NCBI GenBank assembly: GCA_021774205.1
Contig: JAJFJI010000215.1
Span: 1 to 8,735 of the forward strand
Reading direction: 5' to 3'
Source: Nitrosomonas sp.
Lineage (GTDB): Bacteria; Pseudomonadota; Gammaproteobacteria; Burkholderiales; Nitrosomonadaceae
DNA: 8,735 nucleotides
Of this stretch, positions 1 through 5,476 are shown in pieces. Position numbers and translations under genes: made by a program. The notes beneath the pieces were generated by a model. It worked only from the letters and a program-made list of their open reading frames with translations, was not told the DNA's origin and searched no databases. How positions within the stretch are numbered: the first letter of the stretch is position 1; every line of letters begins with the position of its first letter.

Positions 1-138
1 ACTATAAAATATCAGGAAAAGATAAAGTGCAGCGCCTACGAGCAATAACCAGCTTGATTCGCGCAGTAATCTGCCAAGTTTTGGTGGCAAAGGATTAGCG
101 TTTGGCTTCTTGGCCATTGGCTTATTGATTAAACTCAT
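1..138 (-). CDS. ftsK: DNA translocase FtsK, N-terminal fragment (runs off the left edge)
   Basis: FtsK is a septum-located DNA pump that couples chromosome dimer resolution and segregation to cell division; its N-terminal domain has four membrane helices. Only the first 46 codons are present here, read leftward from an ATG at 138-136 and open to the window edge. The peptide has a basic, proline-containing start with KLGRLLRESSW at about residues 20-30, followed by the hydrophobic run LLLVGAALYLFLIFYS. This is the pattern typical of the start of FtsK helix 1 in proteobacteria. A second in-frame ATG at codon 8 is an alternative start; neither has a clear Shine-Dalgarno sequence. The motor and gamma domains lie outside the window, so the call rests on the N-terminus alone. 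Another small membrane protein cannot be fully excluded. Confidence 0.72.
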   Translation of the reverse strand, partial: MSLINKPMAKKPNANPLPPKLGRLLRESSWLLLVGAALYLFLIFYS

Positions 139-440
139 GCAAGTATCAAAGAGATGGCGACTGTATCAGGCAGGATTGCCCTAGAAAAAATCAGTTGAAC
201 ACAGTTGCGCTGAGAAATAACATTACTGCGCAAGCAGCTTGCGTGGGCAATAGTCACCCTTGACAATGACGTGCTGTGGCGTTAGGTTCAGCGCAAAACT
301 ATGCAGTATATTACTAAATGCATCTTTCATGTATACGAGAAGTCTAATATTTTCATTGCTTATTCAATTTCTTGATGTCGATTATAGCAGTCATGTAATT
401 TTTCTTGGATTATATTAGAGAGTCCTGCGGAATGTTCTGA
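139..440. other. Non-coding spacer upstream of ftsK
   Basis: No reading frame of convincing length or composition is present on either strand. The stretch should contain the leftward promoter and leader of ftsK, but I found no convincing -35/-10 pair. It holds the nested inverted repeats listed separately at 205-296. Its right end runs into the first IS91-like remnant, so part of 300-440 may itself be eroded insertion-element DNA that can no longer be recognised. Confidence 0.5.
205..296. repeat. Nested inverted repeats upstream of ftsK
   Basis: TTGCGCTGA at 205-213 is matched by its exact reverse complement TCAGCGCAA at 288-296. Between them CGCAAG (229-234) pairs with CTTGCG (238-243) around a 3-nt loop, and the stem can be lengthened by two G-T pairs. 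No T-run follows on either strand, so this is not a typical terminator. It could be a leader structure or protein-binding dyad for the leftward ftsK transcript. Chance occurrence of one of the two elements is possible. Confidence 0.35.
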
Positions 441-607
441 ATGACGGGTAAAAAAAGTAATGGTTCAGATGCGAATGACGGTGTGTCGCATTCGTCGGTT
501 TCTGTGCGTATCAATTGGGTGCGTTTGTTGAAGCGAGTGTTTGATATCGACATTGAGCACTGCCTCGATCACTTTCACAGGTCTTTGATTTTTTCGAGCC
601 CGTCTGA
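441..607 (+). pseudogene. IS91-like (Y2) transposase, C-terminal remnant, left copy
   Basis: This is a fragment of the C-terminal region of an IS91-family rolling-circle transposase. The frame from 441 gives SVRINWVRLLKRVFDIDIEHC (last residue at 561-563), the conserved segment preceding the zinc-ribbon cysteines in these proteins (typically ...WAQLLKRVFDIDIEHCPNCGG...). The sequence then jumps to bases matching the far end of the right copy. In the shifted frame 581-607 reads VFDFFEPV followed by TGA, matching NFDLSEPT-stop in the right copy. About 100 bases encoding the zinc ribbon and the IIAAI segment are missing. The HUH catalytic domain is absent. Weak similarity to the right copy continues past the stop to roughly 670-700. 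Non-functional; it marks the left flank of the hydrolase gene. Confidence 0.75.
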
Positions 608-664
608 TTCCAGGTTCTTTTTTTATAACTTTCTTCATGATTAAGCTGAACTTTTCTCTTAGCC

Positions 665-682
665 GCCTTTCACCTGAAAGGC
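665..682. repeat. Perfect 7-bp hairpin downstream of the left IS remnant
   Basis: GCCTTTC (665-671) and GAAAGGC (676-682) form a perfect stem with a 4-nt ACCT loop, 58 bases after the remnant stop codon. It is followed by AAAAA on the plus strand rather than T residues, so it is not a terminator in that direction. IS91-like elements carry a hairpin near the oriIS end downstream of the transposase, so this could be a relic of that end. This is inference, because the right copy does not preserve the stem. Confidence 0.35.
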
Positions 683-758
683 AAAAATGAGCTAAATCCA
701 ATATTTTTCTGCTGATCAGGTACAAGCTTTGAGAATCTATGTTTACTTGCTGATCTGG

Positions 759-787
759 TTGACACTCCTTCCGGTTTCCCGTACTTT
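759..787 (+). promoter_or_regulatory. Candidate sigma-70 promoter for the first hydrolase
   Basis: A consensus -35 hexamer TTGACA lies at 759-764. With a 17-bp spacer the -10 position is TACTTT (782-787), which matches only three consensus bases. The site is about 105 nt upstream of the hydrolase ATG at 893, within or just beyond the likely 3' end of the left IS remnant, so the element may have supplied the promoter. The weak -10 keeps confidence low. Confidence 0.35.
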
Positions 788-892
788 TATTTTTCCTATA
801 CACCAAGGTGGAGCCGGAGACTTTCGAGTTTGTCACCGGATTCCCGCTGGGTGTTGCAAAGTCCCCATGAAACGAGGAGGAGATTTCTGACT

Positions 893-2194
893 ATGAGACT
901 TGATTTCCGCCGATGGGTTTGGGTTCCGCTGATGTTTCTGTTGCTTGCTTCCTTCACCGGGTGCGCGAGCCTAGGTCAGGGTTTTGGTGAAGCCGTGCTG
1001 CAGTCGGGCGAGAAGCAGGACATACGACAGTGCTGGATCCGCGGTCGGGCGTTTCCGGGAACCCTGGAGGCGATAGCGCTTCAAGAACGCGCGGCTGCAA
1101 AAGGACGCAGCGAACGTTCGGTCCTAAAGGTCATGATGGTTCATGGCATCGGATCCCATGTGCCGGGGTACTCGACTCGGATGGCCGAGAACATCGCCGG
1201 GGCCATGTCTCTCGACCGTGTTCAGGAGAAGTTCAAGGAGTTCCAGCTTTCCAGCACCAAAATGGCTGGGCAGGATCTAGGGGTCCTTCGGGTGACCCGC
1301 TATCTCGACCAGGCAGGCGTTCAAGAGATGCTCTTCTACGAACTTACCTGGGACTCGATTGTCGAGGCCGAGAAGCAGACGATCACCTTCGATAATGCGG
1401 GTGAGTATTCGTTTCGTCGCGCCGGGTTCAATGACAAGATGAAACGCTTCGTCAACGACACGGTACCCGATGTGCTCATGTACAACGGCCGATTCCGGAA
1501 ACCGATCCAATTTGCAGTGGGACAATCCATTTGCTGGATGATGAGCGAGGACTGGAGCGGACTGCCGAGTGGAGACAGACACAGCTGCGTTGGGCTTGCC
1601 CCCATCAGCTTGGATCATCTGGACGACGAATTCGTTTTCATCACCCACAGTCTAGGTAGCCGCATCACCGTCGACGCACTTCAGACCATTGCGGTCAAGG
1701 CTCAAGAGACGCCAGATTTTCAAGAGAGGGCTCGCGCGCGCGCGCTGCAGGACATACGTATTTCCGTCATCATGCTCTCCAATCAGATTCCCCTGCTACA
1801 GCTGGGGCAGGCGGCACCTGAGGTGTACGGCCAGATTGACGCTATCTGCCGCCCTGACTCCCCCAGAGCCGACGAACGGTTGTTTCAGGAAACACGCGTT
1901 GTCGCTTTCAGTGACCCCAACGATCTGTTTAGCTACGCCATTCCTGCGAAGTTTCTCGACGTCCACATGGACTCGCGCTTGTGTCCCACCCTGACCAACG
2001 TGATCCTGAACATTGCTCCGGCCACTAGCTTGCTGGGGATGGGGGAATTCGCGAATCCCATGACCGCGCATTTGGAGTACGATAACGATGAGCGAGTCAT
2101 TGCCCTGATTACCCAGGGTCTCGACCGCGAAGCTATGGCACCGATGATCCTAGAGCGCTGCGATTGGATCGAAGCGGTGCCGGCGAAGGAGTGA
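893..2194 (+). CDS. Predicted lipoprotein alpha/beta hydrolase (IS91-flanked cargo)
   Basis: This is a 433-residue exported serine hydrolase whose substrate cannot be named. The ATG at 893 is preferred over an upstream TTG (830) because GAGGAGG at 874-880 precedes it and it opens directly into a lipoprotein signal: basic start, hydrophobic core 8-21, then FTGC with Cys24 as the lipidated residue. Ala at +2 favours the outer membrane. The alpha/beta-hydrolase motifs appear in order: VHGIGSH at 83-89 (oxyanion loop), THSLGS at 251-256 (nucleophile elbow, Ser253), SDPND at 340-344 (acid Asp341 or Asp344) and AHLEY at 392-396 (His393). Histidine replaces nothing in the elbow, but Thr stands where Gly is usual. 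Six further cysteines (47, 214, 232, 319, 364, 423) allow up to three disulfides in the periplasm. The gene is visibly more GC-rich than its flanks and lies between two IS91-like remnants, which suggests acquisition by transfer. Family membership is firm; biological role unknown. Confidence 0.85.
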   Translation: MRLDFRRWVWVPLMFLLLASFTGCASLGQGFGEAVLQSGEKQDIRQCWIRGRAFPGTLEAIALQERAAAKGRSERSVLKVMMVHGIGSHVPGYSTRMAENIAGAMSLDRVQEKFKEFQLSSTKMAGQDLGVLRVTRYLDQAGVQEMLFYELTWDSIVEAEKQTITFDNAGEYSFRRAGFNDKMKRFVNDTVPDVLMYNGRFRKPIQFAVGQSICWMMSEDWSGLPSGDRHSCVGLAPISLDHLDDEFVFITHSLGSRITVDALQTIAVKAQETPDFQERARARALQDIRISVIMLSNQIPLLQLGQAAPEVYGQIDAICRPDSPRADERLFQETRVVAFSDPNDLFSYAIPAKFLDVHMDSRLCPTLTNVILNIAPATSLLGMGEFANPMTAHLEYDNDERVIALITQGLDREAMAPMILERCDWIEAVPAKE

Positions 2195-2261
2195 TCACAG
2201 CGGCACGACACCCCGGAGGCGGGAAGAGGCACAGGTGGTTTGGGATTGTAAGCTTTTCGTT

Positions 2262-2673
2262 CGTGTCGGCTCTACCCAAGTCGCCTCGATTTCTTGAACT
2301 TCATCGCATGACTCGCCGCTCTGGTCCCCCGCCCCAGACTCAACCTGACCCGGTTCCATGGTGTACTCACGCCGAATGCGATGCTGTGCAGCAAAATTAT
2401 TCCTGACAGCAAACGGAACAAAAATAACAAATCAGATACGGCATGACGATGTATCACATTCCTTGGCTTCCGTGCGCATCAGTTGGGTGCGTTTGCTAGA
2501 ATGGGTGTTTGATATTGAAATCGAACAATGTCTGCACTGAGGGGAATATGAAAATCATCGCTGCTATTCTGGAATGCAGCGTGATCACCAAGATTCTAAA
2601 CCATCTTGGTTTGCCCACTCGTACACAGCCGTGATCACTTGCATAGAACTTTGATTTGTCCGAACCCACCTGA
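2262..2673 (+). pseudogene. IS91-like (Y2) transposase, C-terminal remnant, right copy
   Basis: This is the better preserved of the two remnants, but it is broken several times. Reading across frames gives RVGSTQVA (2262-2285), then in another frame LAALVPRPRLNLTRFHGVL and TPNAMLCSKIIP (2312 to about 2407). A third frame gives SVRISWVRLLEWVFDIEIEQC (to 2531), and the last gives MKIIAAILECSVITKILNHL and GLPTRTQP (2548-2631), ending NFDLSEPT-stop at 2647-2673. These are the conserved blocks of the IS91/Y2 transposase C-terminal region in the correct order. Inactivating changes include TGA at 2309, a frameshift near 2446 where the left copy has one base fewer, TGA at 2538 in place of a zinc-ribbon cysteine codon, TGA at 2632 and TAG at 2644. 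The N-terminal HUH and tyrosine-containing catalytic part is missing. The gene is dead; family assignment comes from remembered consensus, not a search. Confidence 0.82.
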
Positions 2674-2748
2674 TTTCAAACCATTGTCTGTCTTTTTCGG
2701 CTCTCTTCAATATTGAGCTGATGATTTCCATTGGCCTTTATTAGCTTG

Positions 2749-2781
2749 AAATTCCAAAATGTACCGAAACTTTTGGAATTT
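2749..2781. repeat. Perfect 11-bp inverted repeat upstream of the second hydrolase
   Basis: AAATTCCAAAA (2749-2759) and TTTTGGAATTT (2771-2781) form a perfect stem with an 11-nt loop; two G-T pairs can lengthen it outward. The arms are AT-rich and no uninterrupted T-run follows, so an operator-type dyad or a relic of the IS end is as likely as a terminator. It lies 168 bases before the chosen hydrolase start. Weak similarity to the left IS remnant's downstream sequence reaches about this point. Confidence 0.45.
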
Positions 2782-2948
2782 TGTGCAATCTGTGCCTGAA
2801 ACAATCCTTTTTTGGAACGCTCGTCAGTGGGGAAAACAATTGTTTGCTCGTCTCGAGGCAGCGTCCAGGCTCGAGGAGGTGGCGCTTCTGTGGGCGAGAA
2901 AGGTCGGACTTGATGTATTATCGGTATATGAGGATAGGCGTGTATGAG

Positions 2949-4880
2949 ATGATGTTACGAATTATTCCGGTGTTCATCCTGTTGCTGTCGACCGCCGCGT
3001 GTTCCGTTTACAGCGTACGCCAGCAGGATCCTGCTGAGGCATATTTGGATCGTGCTCACGCTGGACTTACTGGAAAACGAGCGAGCGAATACACCTTGCA
3101 GCAGCTTCGGCTGCTCAATCTCGACGGATTGTATCGTGAGAATCGAAATGCGGCTATTAAGCTGCTGTGGGATCGCGTCGATAGCAGTGATCAAAGAAAT
3201 TATGTTGCTGCGCTAGTAGAGCTGCTGCTTATCGAAGGTCTGCGCTACCAAAGTGAGCAGCCCAAGTTAGCGATGAGCTACTATGCCGCCCTTAGTGTTG
3301 CCGGTCGAGAGTATTTCCAACGCTATCAAAAGGGCAGGTACGAATCGCTGGTGGATCCCCATCCTCGTTTAATTGTCAGAATGTATAACTTGGCAACAGC
3401 CCAACTGGTAACTCAGTGGCAACGGCGCAAGCGTCCGTGGAGCGAGGAGCAGAACCTGGAGTTATTGGGACGAAGCTTTCGCATTCGCGTGCAGCATGAC
3501 AAGGCGCACCATATTGATCCGGCGTACTTCGACGAGTTCAAGTCGGCATACGCGCTAAAAGTAAAGGGCTTGGTTAACAACTATGGTGTTCCGGGCTTAG
3601 GTGCCGCTCTGATTGGTTTGCGCAGCAATAAGGAAGGCGAAGAGGGATTTTTAAAATACCGGCCGCAGCCTGAATTTTACACCCCGGTTACTGCCTTGTT
3701 GGCCATGTTGCCTGATGGGCGTAGCGGCAGCGAGTACGATATGGTGATGCATTTCTTCGATCCCCTGAAAAGTGAAAACTTTATTGCTAAGAACAGCGAA
3801 GGTAAGGACAAATCAATTCCGCTTGAATACGACTTCTCTACAACCTTCGGTCTGTTTCTTGCCGAAGGTGAATACACCAATGATCCGTTCGTTGGATTTA
3901 TCCGCGCCTTTTACAGTGACCAATACGATGAGCATCTTGGGCTGGTCATGTTTGAGCCCTATGACCCGGGTAAAATTCCGGTGATCATGGTGCACGGCTT
4001 GTTTTCTTATCCGACTACCTTTGTGCAAATGTTCAACGATCTGCGAGGGGATAAGCGCATCCGGCAGCGCTATCAATTCTTGTTTTTCGCCTATCCCACC
4101 GGGCTCCCGATGCCGTATTCAAGCATGCGGTTCAGAAAACAACTCTTGGAATTTCGTGAGGAATTCGATCCGGATCACACCAATCCCCAGTTCGATCGCA
4201 CAGTGATGGTCGGACACAGTATGGGGGGGCTGTTGACTAAAGCAATGCTTACCGATTCGGGAATGCAGGTATGGGACGCTTTTCTGACTGTTACGCCGGA
4301 GGAGATGAAGGTCAACAATGAGGAGGAGCGTCAGTCTGTCAAAGACTTATTAATCTTCGAACCGGTTCCCTATATTAGTCGCGCAATATTTATTGCTACT
4401 CCTCATCGCGGCAGTCCCATTGCGGATAATTTTATCGGGCGTCTTGGTTCACGACTGATATCATTGCCTCAGAGCTTTTCGCGCGGCGTCTTGGATGTAG
4501 TGACCCTTAACTTGGATAATTTGAGTTTCGAGCAAAAAGGCCCGATCACCAAGCCTGCGACAAGCATCGATCAATTGTCAAAAGAAAATCCATTCCTAAA
4601 AGCGCTTGCGGATTTGCCGGTGCGTGAGGGGGTACCCTATCATTCGATTATCGGTATCAGAGATGCAGAAGAAGTTGAAGGCAGCTCTGACGGCATCGTC
4701 GTCTATCCCAGCTCAAGTATTGAAGGTGCTGATTCTGTAAACTATGTTCACGCGGGGCACTCGAGTTTAAAGCATCCGGATACGATTGCCGAAGTGAAGC
4801 GAATTCTGCTGCTTCATCTGGACGAGACGCAAGCAGAACTCAAGCCAAGCGATGCTGAGACAGCTGTCGCAGTACAGTGA
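2949..4880 (+). CDS. Predicted lipoprotein esterase/lipase with large N-terminal domain, PGAP1-like alpha/beta hydrolase
   Basis: This 643-residue protein has a lipoprotein signal (MMLRII, hydrophobic 5-14, then STAAC) with Cys18 as the lipidation site. Cys18 is the only cysteine in the whole protein, which supports lipidation. Ser at +2 suggests outer-membrane sorting. Residues about 25-335 are an unrecognised, helix-rich region full of Tyr, Leu and Arg. The hydrolase part follows: VIMVHGLFSYP at 345-355 (oxyanion), VGHSMGG at 421-427 (nucleophile Ser424), ATPHRGSP at 483-490 (typical after strand 6 in PGAP1/lipase-like enzymes), SSDGIVV at 579-585 (Asp581) and HAGHSSLKHP at 601-610 (His604, or His609). 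The triad is complete, so it is probably active on an ester or lipid. Earlier in-frame starts exist at 2928, 2913 (GAGAAAGG 9 nt upstream) and 2781. I chose 2949 because it gives a compact signal peptide. No clear terminator follows. Confidence 0.85.
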   Translation: MMLRIIPVFILLLSTAACSVYSVRQQDPAEAYLDRAHAGLTGKRASEYTLQQLRLLNLDGLYRENRNAAIKLLWDRVDSSDQRNYVAALVELLLIEGLRYQSEQPKLAMSYYAALSVAGREYFQRYQKGRYESLVDPHPRLIVRMYNLATAQLVTQWQRRKRPWSEEQNLELLGRSFRIRVQHDKAHHIDPAYFDEFKSAYALKVKGLVNNYGVPGLGAALIGLRSNKEGEEGFLKYRPQPEFYTPVTALLAMLPDGRSGSEYDMVMHFFDPLKSENFIAKNSEGKDKSIPLEYDFSTTFGLFLAEGEYTNDPFVGFIRAFYSDQYDEHLGLVMFEPYDPGKIPVIMVHGLFSYPTTFVQMFNDLRGDKRIRQRYQFLFFAYPTGLPMPYSSMRFRKQLLEFREEFDPDHTNPQFDRTVMVGHSMGGLLTKAMLTDSGMQVWDAFLTVTPEEMKVNNEEERQSVKDLLIFEPVPYISRAIFIATPHRGSPIADNFIGRLGSRLISLPQSFSRGVLDVVTLNLDNLSFEQKGPITKPATSIDQLSKENPFLKALADLPVREGVPYHSIIGIRDAEEVEGSSDGIVVYPSSSIEGADSVNYVHAGHSSLKHPDTIAEVKRILLLHLDETQAELKPSDAETAVAVQ

Positions 4881-5217
4881 GTGTATATTCGATAATCCGC
4901 TGCTGAGGTGATGCAGATGAAGCGTAGCTGCCGCGACTGTGATGTGACAGGTTCGACAGTTTTGTATGACTCAGCGATACTAACGCTTGATCAGGCAAAT
5001 TAGAAAATGAAAATATGGCTAGATTTCCACCTTTTTTATATTCTTGGGTAGTTGCAACATTAGCGTAAGGTGTTAAACAGAAATCTAATATTTTTGGAGA
5101 AAAAGACCATCAATTTTATTTGAGGAAACTAAAGGATCTCTGCCTGAAGTTTTAGTTTTAGTCTGATTTACATGCTTATGATTTAATGACCAATCATTTA
5201 TACTTATTGATGATGCC

Positions 5218-5230
5218 ACCTTTGAAAGGT
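5218..5230. repeat. 13-bp palindrome ACCTTTGAAAGGT
   Basis: Perfect 6-bp half sites ACCTTT and AAAGGT flank a single central G. The element lies about 64 bases upstream of the extended -10 candidate, a plausible position for an activator or upstream repressor site. No regulator is encoded nearby, and a palindrome this short can arise by chance. Confidence 0.35.
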
Positions 5231-5246
5231 AGAATCGTATAGTTAA

Positions 5247-5418
5247 TGCAAATGTTGTTCGCTAAACTGTGAGCAACACTTATATGGTCTTGCTATAATC
5301 TAAACTTTAAGTACAGTGCAAATGTCCCCTTCAAGGCAATTTCTATCTCTTGTCACTTTGTTTTGAAAAGATAGTGTTGCATTTGCAGATTCGCAATTGC
5401 GATATAGCTCTGCAAATG
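5247..5418. repeat. Four TGCAAATG motifs, the last two forming a nested palindrome
   Basis: TGCAAATG occurs at 5247-5254, 5317-5324 and 5411-5418, and in inverted form (CATTTGCA) at 5380-5387. The last two are part of a perfect 10-bp inverted repeat, CATTTGCAGA (5380-5389) and TCTGCAAATG (5409-5418). In its 19-nt interior lies a perfect 12-bp palindrome TCGCAATTGCGA (5391-5402). The block ends 58 bases before the ompA-like start codon. It could be a multi-site operator bound by a dimeric regulator, or a two-part hairpin in the mRNA leader. Confidence 0.55.
5292..5299 (+). promoter_or_regulatory. Extended -10 promoter candidate for the ompA-like operon
   Basis: TGCTATAAT (5291-5299) contains a perfect TATAAT at 5294-5299 preceded by the TGn extension, which can replace a good -35 box. 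No consensus -35 lies 16-18 bp upstream. Transcription would start near 5306 and leave a leader of about 170 nt before the ATG at 5477, enclosing three of the TGCAAATG motifs and the nested palindrome. A weaker TTGAAA at 5430-5435 could define a second promoter closer to the gene. Confidence 0.5.
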
Positions 5419-5476
5419 GCTTCTATACGTTGAAATATCATCTTAAGTCCTAATGTAAACTAAACTTATATATTAA

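Larger units (their letters stand above)
441..2673. mobile_element. Hydrolase gene bracketed by directly oriented IS91-like remnants
   Basis: The two transposase remnants (441-607 and 2262-2673) point the same way and share their C-terminal coding sequence and the first bases downstream. Between them is a single gene of different base composition that ends only about 68 bases before the right remnant begins. IS91-type elements move by rolling-circle replication and can carry along DNA beyond the terIS end, which lies 5' of the transposase gene; the hydrolase is on that side of the right copy. No intact ends or target sites were identified, so the boundaries are approximate and the unit is no longer mobile by itself. 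Confidence 0.45.
4881..5476. other. Long AT-rich intergenic region before the ompA-like/exeA-like pair
   Basis: No credible reading frame, tRNA or insertion-element segment was seen on either strand. The first 100 bases after the hydrolase stop contain no convincing terminator. The right half is rich in dyads and repeats: a palindrome at 5218-5230, an extended -10 at 5292-5299, four TGCAAATG motifs and the nested palindrome at 5380-5418. Together these suggest that the right half is the control region of the downstream operon. Confidence 0.5.

Noticed and set aside
465..836. 123-codon minus-strand frame
   Set aside because: It lies antisense over the IS91-like remnant, whose plus-strand reading matches transposase blocks; it has no recognisable domain or good start.
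830..892. TTG start extending the first hydrolase by 21 residues
   Set aside because: The extension is polar and precedes a complete signal peptide, while the ATG at 893 has a strong GAGGAGG site.
1277..2232. Several minus-strand frames opposite the first hydrolase
   Set aside because: They are shadows of a GC-rich coding sequence; the plus strand carries clear catalytic motifs.
2759..2947. 62-codon plus-strand frame ending at the hydrolase start
   Set aside because: Its start lies within the 2749-2781 inverted repeat, no ribosome site precedes it, and its composition is not convincing. It overlaps in another frame the optional N-terminal extension of the hydrolase.
2781..2948. N-terminal extension of the second hydrolase from the ATG at 2781
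   Set aside because: It would put 56 mostly polar residues before a lipoprotein signal peptide, which would not then work; a start at 2949, or at most 2913, fits better.
4881..4990. Possible tRNA or terminator around GGTTCGACAG
   Set aside because: GGTTCGA resembles a T-loop, but no acceptor stem, anticodon arm or stable stem with a T-run can be drawn.
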